Assembly: GCA_937923325.1 (NCBI GenBank)
Contig: CAKZUQ010000001.1
Location: forward strand, 1 to 64,000
DNA length: 64,000 nucleotides
Direction: 5' to 3'
Source: an uncultured Bacteriovoracaceae bacterium
Lineage (GTDB): Bacteria; Bdellovibrionota; Bacteriovoracia; Bacteriovoracales; Bacteriovoracaceae
The notes below the pieces were generated by a model. It saw nothing but the letters and a program-made list of their open reading frames with translations. It ran no database searches and was not told the DNA's origin. The position numbers and the translations under genes were made by a program. This document shows, one piece after another, positions 53,195 through 62,779 of the stretch; the stretch's first letter is position 1; each line of letters starts with the position of its first letter.

Positions 53195-54355
53195 TTAATA
53201 CTGTTTTTGATAAGTCTGATCAAAGCTTTTCAACTCATCGATCAACTCGTTTCTTTCGGCTGGATGCCTTTGATTTGCTTCAATACTATCTTGAAGGCTT
53301 TTTTCAAAAAGACTATCATTTCTAAGGTCGTTTACCATACTGTTTGAGTCAACTGACGCTGGAAGCCTATTCACTTTAGCTGGTATACTTTTAATTTCTT
53401 GAATAATTGGTTTTGAAGCAATTTTTAATCTCCCCTTAACAGGCACAATCTTTAGACTTTGTTTTTTAGGTTGATCTAAGTGATCAAAACCAAACATTCT
53501 TATAGGTGCTAATTTTCCGGTTTTTGTTGGCACCTTTTTATTGCTTTGAGTTTTTTTGTATGATGAGTAGTATTCCATAGGACTAGCTGAAGCTGGGATT
53601 CTTCCTTTTTGAGTCGTTTCAACAAATACGACTTTTCCCTTTTTAGCCGAAGACGATTTTTTCATACTTGTACTTGAGCCAACAGATGCTATTGAACGAC
53701 TAGATCCAGAGCTTATATTTAAGCCTTCACTACCAAATGCTTTATCAAATGTATTATGCTTAATCAGTTCATTATCCTTAAAAACTCTTTTCATGCTCTT
53801 ATATGAAGTTAATCCAACTCTCGTTGATCTTCTTGGCAATCCACCTTCGTACTCTTGTTTTACAAACGAAAAATGACCAGCTGGAACATCGACAATGATA
53901 TTTGGTTCAACAACATTAGAAAACTGAATATTTCCAGATAGAACTAAAACTTGGGCTTTTCCAAGAGAACTATCGAAAGTATAAATAAATTGTCCCTGAG
54001 TAAATTTTGTAATTGAGTTTGCTGAATTGATTGTCCCAATTTTATCAGAAACAGTTGATGAAACCCAAATATAACCTTTTTCAACTTCTAGCATTTGATG
54101 AAAAAACTTAGCTTGTGTTCCACCGGCCATATGAAATACTCTTCCATACTCATCTTTTAAAGAAACTTGAGAACCATCTTCAACCATAATCACTGTCATG
54201 TCTTGGATCTTCCCACCGTACGATAATTGTTTTGATTTCCCACTACTTGTAAAACTAAAAGCATTACCTTCAACAGACAAAACCCTTGCAACTGTTTTAG
54301 CAAAAGTAGTAGTTGAGAAAATCATCATCACAATAGTTAAAGCAAAAAGCTTCAT
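53195..54355 (-). CDS. FecR-domain secreted protein
   Basis: 386 residues from ATG 54355 (AGGA 7 nt upstream). Signal peptide to about residue 19. A FecR-like beta-roll domain (about 25-160) carries GNAFSF, VEDGSQVSLKDEYGRVFHMAGGT and LVLSGNIQF. The remaining 220 residues are basic, low-complexity and Ser/Lys/Pro-rich, probably disordered. Cotranscribed 9 bp after the TPR-type gene. No TonB receptor or sigma is adjacent, so this is not a classical FecIR system. Confidence 0.75.
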   Translation of the reverse strand: MKLFALTIVMMIFSTTTFAKTVARVLSVEGNAFSFTSSGKSKQLSYGGKIQDMTVIMVEDGSQVSLKDEYGRVFHMAGGTQAKFFHQMLEVEKGYIWVSSTVSDKIGTINSANSITKFTQGQFIYTFDSSLGKAQVLVLSGNIQFSNVVEPNIIVDVPAGHFSFVKQEYEGGLPRRSTRVGLTSYKSMKRVFKDNELIKHNTFDKAFGSEGLNISSGSSRSIASVGSSTSMKKSSSAKKGKVVFVETTQKGRIPASASPMEYYSSYKKTQSNKKVPTKTGKLAPIRMFGFDHLDQPKKQSLKIVPVKGRLKIASKPIIQEIKSIPAKVNRLPASVDSNSMVNDLRNDSLFEKSLQDSIEANQRHPAERNELIDELKSFDQTYQKQY

Positions 54356-54364
54356 AATCAATTC

Positions 54365-55063
54365 CTATTTTTTATACTTATATGCAATATCTTCGTAATA
54401 CTTACTTAAAACCTTCCACTCTTTTGTATTTCTATACTTTGAGCGAAATTCTTCAACTGTTCCCATAAAGTTTTTCATATCACCTTGATGATAATGAGAT
54501 AAAGCCAGCCAAAGCTTAGCTCCTCTATATAGTTTTGACTTTGGGTACTTTTTTACGATTTTTGTAAAATGATTTACGGCCCAACCATAGTGTTTTTCAG
54601 ATTCATAAGCTGCAATTCCTGCTTCAAATAAAACTTGATCATTAATTAATTTATGCTTTGGGTATGCTTGAATTAGTTTATTATAATACTGAGCTGATTT
54701 TTCATATTTCTTAAAATGAAGGTTTTGTTCACCTATACCAAGAAGCTTTTCAGCAGACCATTTAAAGACTTCAAAATTAACTAAATCATCAGCTGACTTC
54801 TTAGGAATACTAGCAATTGTTCTATGCTTATTAGATAGTTTCATATCTAAGTGTTCTTTCTCTAAAGTAAGTTTGGAGATTTCTGCCTTTAGGCTTCCAT
54901 TTTCTTTTTTAAGCAGTCTCACTTCTTTAGCAAGCTGCAAAGAACGGTTCTCATAGTTGTGAACTGTCTTAGCCCTGTGCTTAAATTCAGACCAAAAGCC
55001 GAATTGTCCCAGAGTATAAGAGAAGATAAATGTTAAAACTGCTATTGCTGTAAACTCTTTCAT
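54365..55063 (-). CDS. Membrane-anchored coiled-coil/TPR protein
   Basis: 232 residues. An N-terminal helix anchor or signal (3-22), a coiled coil (about 40-80), and tetratricopeptide-like repeats (about 100-215: NLHFKKYEKSAQYYNKLIQAYP, HYGWAVNHFTKIVKKYPKSK). It resembles YbgF/CpoB-type periplasmic scaffolds. GTAGGGA precedes the ATG. First gene of the FecR operon. Confidence 0.75.
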   Translation of the reverse strand: MKEFTAIAVLTFIFSYTLGQFGFWSEFKHRAKTVHNYENRSLQLAKEVRLLKKENGSLKAEISKLTLEKEHLDMKLSNKHRTIASIPKKSADDLVNFEVFKWSAEKLLGIGEQNLHFKKYEKSAQYYNKLIQAYPKHKLINDQVLFEAGIAAYESEKHYGWAVNHFTKIVKKYPKSKLYRGAKLWLALSHYHQGDMKNFMGTVEEFRSKYRNTKEWKVLSKYYEDIAYKYKK

Positions 55064-55103
55064 GTCCCTACCTATATTTTTGACAAGGTTTAACTTAGTA
55101 GTC

Positions 55104-55131
55104 TTATCGGGGTATAAGGAATAATACTTTA
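55104..55131 (-). promoter_or_regulatory. Candidate FliA-type promoter for the TPR-FecR operon
   Basis: TAAA (55128-55131, minus strand), 16 nt, CCCGATAA (55104-55111). The start would fall near 55096, 33 nt before the ATG. Confidence 0.45.
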
Positions 55132-55176
55132 GATGTTTTTTACCTAAATAAAATTTTATTTTTTTCTCTTTTTTAC

Positions 55177-55204
55177 TAAAGATAATAAATGCTTATACCG
55201 ATTC
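55177..55204 (+). promoter_or_regulatory. Candidate FliA-type promoter for the 55235 gene
   Basis: TAAA (55177-55180), 16 nt, ACCGATTC (55197-55204). It diverges from the minus-strand candidate at 55104-55131 and uses the same 16-nt spacer. Confidence 0.4.
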
Positions 55205-55234
55205 GTAATTGAGCGATGGACTCAGGAGAACATT

Positions 55235-55675
55235 ATGAAGTTACGCATTTTATTAGTATTATCAGTATTTATGACTTTAATCCTATCTGGATCAGCTATA
55301 GCACGAAAGCCTGCTGTTGAATCAGTTGTGGGGGTTGAGCCTGAAAGCTATAAGACAACGAGTCTCGGAACAGAAGTTCAATTCAACTTTGGAAACTTTA
55401 TTCATGTAGAAGCTCCAAAAGCGAAAACTCAGAATAACCAACAAACGACAAATCAAACCCCTGCGTGGTTAGCAACATCAACACTAATTGCATTTATTAC
55501 TCTTCCATTCTTAATGTGGTTTGCAATTTCGAGATCAACACGATCAATCGAAGCTCCTGAGCAAGAAGTGGCTCAAGAAGAAGCGACTCCAGATAATGTG
55601 ACTAATCTTAGTGACTTTAAACCTCAAACAACTGGATCTGATAATAAAAAAGATGGTGGGAAAAAAGCTGCTTAG
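55235..55675 (+). CDS. Small exported single-pass membrane protein
   Basis: 146 residues. Signal peptide (1-23), a periplasmic stretch of about 55 residues, one transmembrane helix (about 78-98, WLATSTLIAFITLPFLMWFAI) and an acidic cytoplasmic tail. No known family. AGGAG precedes the ATG. Divergent from the TPR-FecR operon. Confidence 0.65.
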   Translation: MKLRILLVLSVFMTLILSGSAIARKPAVESVVGVEPESYKTTSLGTEVQFNFGNFIHVEAPKAKTQNNQQTTNQTPAWLATSTLIAFITLPFLMWFAISRSTRSIEAPEQEVAQEEATPDNVTNLSDFKPQTTGSDNKKDGGKKAA

Positions 55676-55681
55676 TAGTAG

Positions 55682-56308
55682 CTACATTCTCCCCCATGTA
55701 CCACTTTCTAAATAAAAATAAACTCTGTTAATTTTATTATAACTTATAGAGATTTCTTTAACTCCATCTTTGTTGTAATCTATTGTATTCACTGAGAAGC
55801 GTCGATTCCAGTATTGCTCATTTACTTTTTCTTTTTCGTGAAAGAAATGTGGACCTTTAAACATATTTATTTTTTTCAAATTGTTCTTTTTATAAGTAAG
55901 AAAATAAAGTCGGGCACTGGCCTCAAATTTTGTTGAGTCAATCTTACCTTCATAGAAGTGTAGAATAAGTGTGTTCGTATCTTTAGAAATCCCCTTCAAT
56001 TGAATTTTAAACAAACTACTCTCTTTACCAATTCCAACTAATTTAGCTTCAAAAAGCCTCTCACCAAATTCACTTAGAATTTCAATAAAGTCTAGGCCAT
56101 CCTTTTTTATAACTCTAATGCCCTCTAACTCTTTATCACTATCAATATTTATTTGATATATAGGAGACTTCACCACAATTTTATAGTCTTCCGCAGCAGA
56201 AGGCTTATCAACTAATTCGTTAGTAAAGATCCTACGATAGAACCTTTCATCTTGAGCACTAACAAGTGTTGACACAGTAAGTAAAAATATTAACAAATAA
56301 CGCTTCAT
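55682..56308 (-). CDS. Secreted hypothetical protein
   Basis: 208 residues from ATG 56308, which gives a clean signal peptide (MKRYLLIFLLTVSTLVSA). The frame is open to 56470, but that would overlap the divergent gene at 56394. The C-terminal region has DYNKDGVKEISISY, an EF-hand-like or VCBS/FG-GAP-like Ca2+ loop. No family recognised. Confidence 0.65.
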   Translation of the reverse strand: MKRYLLIFLLTVSTLVSAQDERFYRRIFTNELVDKPSAAEDYKIVVKSPIYQINIDSDKELEGIRVIKKDGLDFIEILSEFGERLFEAKLVGIGKESSLFKIQLKGISKDTNTLILHFYEGKIDSTKFEASARLYFLTYKKNNLKKINMFKGPHFFHEKEKVNEQYWNRRFSVNTIDYNKDGVKEISISYNKINRVYFYLESGTWGRM

Positions 56309-56393
56309 TCTAATATTGTAACTTAAAACTGAGCCTGTTAGAATAACTAAATATTTGTAAAGAGTCAGAGTAAAAAGATAAGGATAAAGAAAA

Positions 56394-57161
56394 ATGAGTA
56401 TCAGAGTAGGATTTGTTAAGTCTAATTCACAAGTAATTTTAAAAGAGCTAGATATGTCCAGTAAAAGCATCTCTTCTCACTTATTTGATACTGTTGAACT
56501 AAAAGACAAAAACCTCAACTTCTTACTATTTAACTCTTCTGAAGATATCTCTAATCTTCAGGATACTCTTGCTGAAGAAGGTAAATTCTACCCTATAACT
56601 AGTGCAGACAGCTTTGGAATTAATAAAGAAAACTTCGAATCTTTAAGTTATGAGGACACACTTGAGATTTACACAAAAGTAAATACAAGATGGATTTTAA
56701 ATAATAATATCAAAACAATCGAAACACTTTATAGCACAACAACATATCTAAAAGACCTTTGGGTTAACGATAGAAATGCATTTTTTGAAGAGTTATGGTT
56801 CATTTTAAAAACAAACTTGGCCACTCATGAGTTAACAATCATCTTTAATGATCTAAAAGAGCCAACTGAGAAACAAAAAGAAAAAGGTGCGAAACCAGAG
56901 CTATGCCATTCATATGTTAAAGGTGAAAAAACGCCACAGATCTTTGATGGAACTGCTAAAGAAAATAAAGTTATGTCAGACTACGAAAAAGATTTTAATG
57001 AGACTTTCAGCATAACGGAATTTAACTCAGAACAAGGCCATTTAGTAGCAACGGCAAGAATTGACCTAAGTCCACTTCTAATAATGGCAAAATTAAATTC
57101 ATTCAATCAATTACAACAGTCTATCTTAATTTCTATCTTTTCTGGATTAGGCCAAGATTAA
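56394..57161 (+). CDS. Cytoplasmic hypothetical protein
   Basis: 255 residues, no signal peptide, slightly acidic, mixed alpha/beta by composition. No motif recognised. AAGGA precedes the ATG. Overlaps the convergent secreted-protein gene by 4 bp. Confidence 0.6.
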   Translation: MSIRVGFVKSNSQVILKELDMSSKSISSHLFDTVELKDKNLNFLLFNSSEDISNLQDTLAEEGKFYPITSADSFGINKENFESLSYEDTLEIYTKVNTRWILNNNIKTIETLYSTTTYLKDLWVNDRNAFFEELWFILKTNLATHELTIIFNDLKEPTEKQKEKGAKPELCHSYVKGEKTPQIFDGTAKENKVMSDYEKDFNETFSITEFNSEQGHLVATARIDLSPLLIMAKLNSFNQLQQSILISIFSGLGQD

Positions 57162-57574
57162 TTAACTAATAAATTAGAAGTAGCAACAGTTTGACCAGAT
57201 TTAATAATCTTCGTAGGTATTGTTTTAATTACCCCTCTATTTCTTTTTGAATCTAAAATAATTTTTGTTGCACTCACTGATTTAAGCTTTGTAATTGAAA
57301 TAATATCTTCGGCAAAAAACTTTACAATCAAAGTCGCTTTACTTGTTTGCCCCTTTCTAGTTCCAAAGGAAATAACTGCATCTATATTTGAGTTATTTTT
57401 ATCTAGACCAATATATTCACATTTTGTTCTAGTTTGATTTACTAAACTTAATCCTGCAGTCATATTGACTGAAGTAAGGCTAATAGCGAAGTTACTTGGG
57501 CAAGTCTTTACTTTTGGTGCAGCAAAAGTATTTAGTGAAGTAAAAGCAATAATTGTTAAAAGAATTGTTTTCAT
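57158..57574 (-). CDS. Small secreted protein
   Basis: 138 residues with a signal peptide to about residue 18 (NTFA-APK). Beta-rich mature part with two Cys (C25, C52), probably one disulphide. No family recognised. The ATG is preceded by AAGGAGAA. Confidence 0.6.
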   Translation of the reverse strand: MKTILLTIIAFTSLNTFAAPKVKTCPSNFAISLTSVNMTAGLSLVNQTRTKCEYIGLDKNNSNIDAVISFGTRKGQTSKATLIVKFFAEDIISITKLKSVSATKIILDSKRNRGVIKTIPTKIIKSGQTVATSNLLVN

Positions 57575-57691
57575 CAGGGGGATTCTCCTTAAATATATAT
57601 TAATTATATTTATTTATATCGTTTTACGATTTTTCACTGTTTAACATAGTTAAAGTATCTTTGAGAAAAATCTATTTTTTTTGAATTTTTT

Positions 57692-57731
57692 ACAAAAAAA
57701 AAGTCCTGACTTTAGGGGGAAGCCAGGACTT
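57692..57731 (-). terminator. Intrinsic terminator of the murA-HIT operon
   Basis: Stem AAGTCCTG/CAGGACTT (57724-57731, 57701-57708) extended by CTT/AAG, followed by nine T on the minus strand. It lies 140 bp after the HIT stop. The rest of the 297-bp gap 57575-57871 shows no gene; a short dyad GAAAC-N5-GTTTC sits at 57850-57864. Confidence 0.75.
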
Positions 57732-57871
57732 ATTATAATAGGGAAATGGGCGTCTTTTGAAACCAAAGGTTATCAAAGTGTCTGAATATTAAAACAACTG
57801 TGAAACTGTCACAACTAAAGCCAGACTTCATAGAAAAATTACATGGTTAGAAACAGGCCGTTTCAGAAATA

Positions 57872-58219
57872 CTAAGCGCCAAAGCCCTTTAATTGTTCTC
57901 CACCTAAAACATGAAAATGTGTATGGAAAACTGTTTGTCCCCCATCTTTACCCAAATTTGTCACTATTCTAAAACCACTTTCGGCCAGGCCACTCTCTTT
58001 TGTAAAAATAGAGATCGCATTGAAAATGTCAGATAGTTGGCCAGGGTGAGCTTGAGATAATTCATTAATGTCTTTAGAATGGGTTTTACTTATAAATAAA
58101 TAATGCTCTTTTGCCATGGGGGCAATATCTCTAAAAGCATAAACATTTTCATCCTCATATACTTTTTGACTAGGGATTTCACCTTGAATTATTTTACAAA
58201 ATAAACAGTCTAAACTCAT
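57872..58219 (-). CDS. HIT-family nucleotide-binding protein (HINT type)
   Basis: 115 residues. N-terminal CLFCKIIQGEIPSQKVYED and the histidine triad HTHFHVLGG near the C-terminus. HINT proteins hydrolyse nucleoside phosphoramidates and acyl-AMPs. The start overlaps the murA stop by 4 bp. Normal length. Confidence 0.93.
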   Translation of the reverse strand: MSLDCLFCKIIQGEIPSQKVYEDENVYAFRDIAPMAKEHYLFISKTHSKDINELSQAHPGQLSDIFNAISIFTKESGLAESGFRIVTNLGKDGGQTVFHTHFHVLGGEQLKGFGA

Positions 58220-59484
58220 GCTTTAACCCTTTGAATATTTGCGCCTAGACTTTTGAGTTTTCCAGCAAGATTTTCATATCCTCTATCAAGGTGATAAATC
58301 CTACTAATTGTTGTTTCTCCATCAACCACTAAAGCAGATAAGATTAACGCTGCACTTGCTCTAAGGTCTGTACACATAACTGGAGCAGCACTTACCTTTT
58401 GAGTTCCTTTAATAAAGGCATAGTGACCATCAAGATCAATCTCCATCCCCATTCTTACAAGCTCTGGAACATGCATAAATCTATTTTCAAAAATTTTCTC
58501 GCTAACAATCGAATATCCATTTGATACTCCCATAAGCGCCATTAACTGTGCTTGCACATCTGTAGGAAACCCTGGGTATGGTTTAGTTTCAATCTTAGCA
58601 CCAGATAGCTTTCCAGAAGGAAAGACCTTAACACTCCTCGATGAAACCTCAAGCTTCGCTCCCATTTTAGTAAGAACATCGATAACATCTTTTATATGTT
58701 CAGGATTAAATTCATTTACTTCAATTTCGGAATCTGTCATTAGCCCAGCAATAATATATGTAGCAGCTTCAATACGATCACCAATAATTTTATAGTCAAT
58801 AGTTTTTGAAGCATCAAATGAATCTAGGTCGACACCTTCAATTCTAATAGTCGATGTTCCCGCCCCTGTAACTTTAAAACCACAGGCATTCATAAAGTTT
58901 GCTTGGTCTTCTATTTCTGGTTCACAGGCAGCATTCTCTATTGTTGTTACCCCTTGAGCAAATGCCGCGGCCATCATGATATTTTCAGTTGCTCCAACAG
59001 AGGGAAAACTTAAGTGTATTGGAGCTCCTACTAACTTATCACATTTTGCTTTAATATAGCCTTCAGAGATTTCAATTACAGCTCCAAGGGCTTCCATTCC
59101 TTTTAAATGAATATCTACTGGTCTAGTTCCTATGGCACAACCACCTGGAAGTGATACTTCAGCATGGCCAAAACGGCTAAGAAGTGGACCAAGAACTAAC
59201 ACAGAAGCCCTCATTTTTCTTACAAGATCATAATCAGCTTTTGTTTCACTGACTGTCGACCCATCAATTAACGTTGACTCAGGTGAGCTCTTAGTTAATG
59301 CTCCCAATGACTCTAATATCTGAGTAAAAAAGTTGATATCACTAAGTCCTGGTAAGTTTTTAAAGTTTATTTTACCTGGATATAATAAAGTGGCTGCCAT
59401 TATAGGTAATGAAGCGTTTTTTGAACTTGAAATATTAACAGAACCCTTTAAATTTGTAGGTCCCTTTATGATTAGTTTATCCAT
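58216..59484 (-). CDS. murA: UDP-N-acetylglucosamine 1-carboxyvinyltransferase
   Basis: 422 residues. First committed step of peptidoglycan synthesis: transfers enolpyruvate from PEP to UDP-GlcNAc. Lys-Asn of the active site in SSKNASLP, the reactive Cys in PGGCAIGTRPVDIH, and the C-terminal RASAALILSALV are present. The Cys (not Asp) predicts fosfomycin sensitivity. Confidence 0.97.
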   Translation of the reverse strand: MDKLIIKGPTNLKGSVNISSSKNASLPIMAATLLYPGKINFKNLPGLSDINFFTQILESLGALTKSSPESTLIDGSTVSETKADYDLVRKMRASVLVLGPLLSRFGHAEVSLPGGCAIGTRPVDIHLKGMEALGAVIEISEGYIKAKCDKLVGAPIHLSFPSVGATENIMMAAAFAQGVTTIENAACEPEIEDQANFMNACGFKVTGAGTSTIRIEGVDLDSFDASKTIDYKIIGDRIEAATYIIAGLMTDSEIEVNEFNPEHIKDVIDVLTKMGAKLEVSSRSVKVFPSGKLSGAKIETKPYPGFPTDVQAQLMALMGVSNGYSIVSEKIFENRFMHVPELVRMGMEIDLDGHYAFIKGTQKVSAAPVMCTDLRASAALILSALVVDGETTISRIYHLDRGYENLAGKLKSLGANIQRVKA

Positions 59485-59574
59485 ATTTAATCATCCTTAA
59501 ATAGATTAGAAAGAGCCTCAAGAATATCAGTTTTTATCTCACAATCGAAGTCTATACGCGCAATATATTTGAGT

Positions 59575-59601
59575 TAAAGCCAAAAAATTCATTACCGATA
59601 A
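59575..59601 (+). promoter_or_regulatory. Strong FliA-type promoter candidate for the YiiX-like lipoprotein
   Basis: TAAA (59575-59578), 15 nt, ACCGATAA (59594-59601), matching TAAA-N15-GCCGATAA at 11 of 12 positions. The start would be near 59609, 29 nt before the ATG. Confidence 0.6.
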
Positions 59602-59637
59602 GTTATTGAAAGTATAAATACCTTATCAGGGATAATA

Positions 59638-61098
59638 ATGAACAAATCAATTAGTTTTATAGTTTTAACCATTTCATTTTTTACTCTTTCTTGCTCGATG
59701 AATCAATCAAGAGTCCCCTCATCTTCGGAACAAGCAACGGATTTAATTTATGTTGTTAAAGATGTCGAAAGAAAACTTAGAACGATGGATTATAACTATA
59801 AAAACTGTACAGAAGAAGGATCAATATTTTATGAACAATTGCTAAATATAAGATCTTCAAAAACTGACTTGGCTGATTTATCAAATGAAGATTTAAAGGA
59901 ACTTGTTAAAAGAACTTTTAGAATAAGAATGGAAATGAGAAACAAATTAAGCCAATTAAAGCTTTCACATAATGGAGCTGTCGCCTGTTTATCATCTGTA
60001 AGAAAGCTAACAAGAGCATTTAGGTATTTAGAAGATTTTATAATTGAGTATATATACATGGACCCTTCTAAAAAGTTTGAAACATTAACAGGTAATGGGC
60101 AGTTCCTAATTTCAAATGACTCAAGCTTTAACGACCATAAAGATTTAAAGTCTGGAGATATTATACTATCTCGAGGTAATGCATACTCATCAGCAGCTAT
60201 TGCTAGAATAGCTCAAGATGATGCTCAATTTAGTCATCTAAGTTTTGTATACAAAGATGATGAAGGAAAACTTTGGACAACAGAAGCTCATATCGAAATT
60301 GGTTCAATTGTTGCACCTTTTGAAGTTCATATTGCTCAAGGTAACTCAAGAAGTGTTGTTCTAAGACACCATGACCAAAAACTTGCCCACGCAGCTTCTA
60401 AAGCAATTTTTGAAAAAGTAAAAAAACAGTCAAAAACTGGCAAAAATATTCAGTACGATTTTGGGATGGATTACAAAAAAGATGACAGGCTTTTTTGCTC
60501 TGAAATTATATCCCAAGGATTCAACTATGCTTCAAATGGAACCGTAGATGTCCCAAGATTAAAGTCTAAGTTTAGCAAAGGTTTAATTCCATTCTTAAAC
60601 CAGATGGGCATTGAAGTGAATAATTCGAATATTAATACTTTTGATACCTTTGCTCCAGGAGATATTGAGTTTGACCATAGCTTTAAAATAATTGCAGAGT
60701 GGAGAAATCCTAATAAACTTGAAGACTCTAGAATGAAAGATGCTATGCTCACAAAGATGTTTGAGTGGATGGAAAATAAAAATTATCAATTTAAACCAAG
60801 AATGAAAATTTCTACTCAAAGTACTGCATTTTGGCTCATCAGAAGGCTTCCATTTTTAAAGAAACTTACAGAAGAAAAGTTCCCTCTAAATATGAAAATA
60901 AAGCAACTTAAACTCTTTTTAACACTAGATAAAGTTGGTGAAGCAATATTAAGTGAACTTGTAAAAGAGCAAAATTCAAGACAACAAAAGATGACACCTA
61001 AGGAGATGTTTGTTTTCTTAGAGCAGTTGAGAGTTGAAGACTTGAAAAGATATAAAAAGAAAAAGAAATCTTCTAAGTTTCATAGATGGTTTAACTAA
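59638..61098 (+). CDS. YiiX-like permuted NlpC/P60 lipoprotein
   Basis: 486 residues; lipobox ending at Cys19 (TLSC). A helical N-terminal region (30-150) precedes a YiiX-type circularly permuted papain fold: SGDIILSRG (about 168), the His in FSHLSFV (about 199) and the nucleophilic Cys in LFCSEII (about 286). Such enzymes cleave peptide or acyl bonds, often at the envelope. The C-terminal 150 residues are basic and helical. A role in wall or lipid remodelling is plausible but not shown. Confidence 0.75.
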   Translation: MNKSISFIVLTISFFTLSCSMNQSRVPSSSEQATDLIYVVKDVERKLRTMDYNYKNCTEEGSIFYEQLLNIRSSKTDLADLSNEDLKELVKRTFRIRMEMRNKLSQLKLSHNGAVACLSSVRKLTRAFRYLEDFIIEYIYMDPSKKFETLTGNGQFLISNDSSFNDHKDLKSGDIILSRGNAYSSAAIARIAQDDAQFSHLSFVYKDDEGKLWTTEAHIEIGSIVAPFEVHIAQGNSRSVVLRHHDQKLAHAASKAIFEKVKKQSKTGKNIQYDFGMDYKKDDRLFCSEIISQGFNYASNGTVDVPRLKSKFSKGLIPFLNQMGIEVNNSNINTFDTFAPGDIEFDHSFKIIAEWRNPNKLEDSRMKDAMLTKMFEWMENKNYQFKPRMKISTQSTAFWLIRRLPFLKKLTEEKFPLNMKIKQLKLFLTLDKVGEAILSELVKEQNSRQQKMTPKEMFVFLEQLRVEDLKRYKKKKKSSKFHRWFN

Positions 61099-61191
61099 AT
61101 TCGTTTAGATAACATATTTTTTTACATATTCTTTCATTTGAGATTAAATATACACTATATATGAAAATCAAAAATATGGAGTTGGGTTGAT

Positions 61192-61623
61192 ATGTCAGAC
61201 TTTCAAGACTTAAAAAAGCAAATAGAATCAATGAATGCCAAATCATCTCCAGTAATGACGAAACTACAAAGAGATATTTTTTATTTTGAGGAAGATTTAC
61301 GAATGAATGACGCTAAATCTGTTTTTAGTATTCTTCTTTCTGATTTAGACCCAGAAAATGCAGATATTGTTTTTGGACCAAATAATTATACAAGAAGACA
61401 ATATAGCTTAGACTGGAAAGTCGTTAATAATAAGTTTCATCTAATGCTAACAAACGTCTTGGCCAATAAATCTAAGTTATTAAAAGATTGCCCTGAAGAA
61501 CTTCAACAAATTTCAAAAAATTTATTTCCAGCTTTTATACAAAAAATGTCATCAGTTGGTGAAGACATAGATCAATCAAAATTAGTTTTAGATGGTGAAG
61601 AGAATTCTTCTGATGATACTTAA
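61192..61623 (+). CDS. Cytoplasmic hypothetical protein upstream of rlmC
   Basis: 143 residues, acidic C-terminus (GEENSSDDT), no signal peptide, no known motif. Its stop directly abuts the rlmC ATG, so they are cotranscribed. TATGGAG lies before the ATG. Confidence 0.6.
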   Translation: MSDFQDLKKQIESMNAKSSPVMTKLQRDIFYFEEDLRMNDAKSVFSILLSDLDPENADIVFGPNNYTRRQYSLDWKVVNNKFHLMLTNVLANKSKLLKDCPEELQQISKNLFPAFIQKMSSVGEDIDQSKLVLDGEENSSDDT

Positions 61624-62754
61624 ATGATTAATTGTCTCGCATACGACTCTCATAGATGTAAGTCTTGCAGTCTAATTAAATACAATTATGAAGATGGGCT
61701 TACTCAAAAGATTACATTTCTTTCGTCTTACTTTGACCCAAATTTATTTAACAAGCCTATTAAATCCTCTCCTATAATTGGATACCGAAATAAGGCTAAA
61801 TTTGTTATTGGTGGTTCACTAGAAGATCCAATTATTGGTATTCCTAGTATTAATAATAATCAATTAGTCTCCCCTTTAACTGATTGCCCACTACATACTG
61901 ATACAATCAATAAGCTTGCCCAGTTAATTAGATCATCTATAGCACAGTTTAAATTAACCCCCTATAATATTGAGAAGCGAACTGGCGAGTTTAAGTACTT
62001 AATTATTTCACAAGGGTATAAAACAAATGAATTAAGTATTCGATTTGGTATGCGAAGCCTAGAAAGTTTTGAAAGAGTAAAAAAATTATATAAGTTATTA
62101 TTAGCTAGTAATAAGAATATTAATGTTTGCTCCTTTGAGGTTCAACCAAAACACGCTTCAATTTTTGAAGGCAAAGAAATTTTTCTGTCAGAAAATAAAT
62201 ATATTCAACATGACTTTGAGAGTATTCAATTATTTTCTTCAACTTCTAATTTTTTCCAAGTTAATTCCAAAGTGGCCAAAAGCTTATATGACAAAATCAA
62301 CACTAGGTTTCAAAATGAAAATATTTGTATATCAGTGGATCTTTTTTGTGGAGTTGGAGGCTTTGGTCAGCAACTTTTAAAATTTTCAAACCAAGTATAT
62401 GGGATAGAACTTAATTCGGTTGCGATTGATTGTGCAAATTATTCTGTAAAATCTAATAACTTGTCCAACATTGAGTTCATATGTGATGATGCCAATAACT
62501 TTGATAAATATATAAAAGGTAAAGTTGACCTTTTAGTGGTCAATCCCCCTAGGCGTGGAATTGGTGCTCATCTTTGTGAGTTGATAAAAAAAATTAATCC
62601 AAAATTTTTGATATACTCATCTTGCAACACAAAAACTCTCTCAAAAGATATAAATCTTTTAACAACTCACTATAAAATAGAATCAATTACTCCTGTAGAT
62701 ATGTTTCCGCTAACAAGACACTTAGAAGTTTTATGTATACTAGAAAGAATATAA
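61624..62754 (+). CDS. rlmC: 23S rRNA (uracil-C5)-methyltransferase RlmC-type
   Basis: 376 residues, matching the RlmC (RumB) length. N-terminal Fe-S cysteines (CLAYDSHRCKSC, then CPLH), GYRNKAKFVIGGS, SAM motif DLFCGVGGFGQQ, VNPPRRGIG, and the catalytic Cys in IYSSCNTKTLSKDI are in the RlmC order. RlmC uses SAM to methylate a single 23S uridine (U747 in E. coli). Confidence 0.9.
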   Translation: MINCLAYDSHRCKSCSLIKYNYEDGLTQKITFLSSYFDPNLFNKPIKSSPIIGYRNKAKFVIGGSLEDPIIGIPSINNNQLVSPLTDCPLHTDTINKLAQLIRSSIAQFKLTPYNIEKRTGEFKYLIISQGYKTNELSIRFGMRSLESFERVKKLYKLLLASNKNINVCSFEVQPKHASIFEGKEIFLSENKYIQHDFESIQLFSSTSNFFQVNSKVAKSLYDKINTRFQNENICISVDLFCGVGGFGQQLLKFSNQVYGIELNSVAIDCANYSVKSNNLSNIEFICDDANNFDKYIKGKVDLLVVNPPRRGIGAHLCELIKKINPKFLIYSSCNTKTLSKDINLLTTHYKIESITPVDMFPLTRHLEVLCILERI

Positions 62755-62779
62755 TTAACTGATAGCTCTGTACGCTTTA

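Noticed and set aside
56309..56470. Upstream extension of the 55682 gene
   Set aside because: It would overlap the divergent 56394 gene; the ATG at 56308 gives a clean signal peptide.
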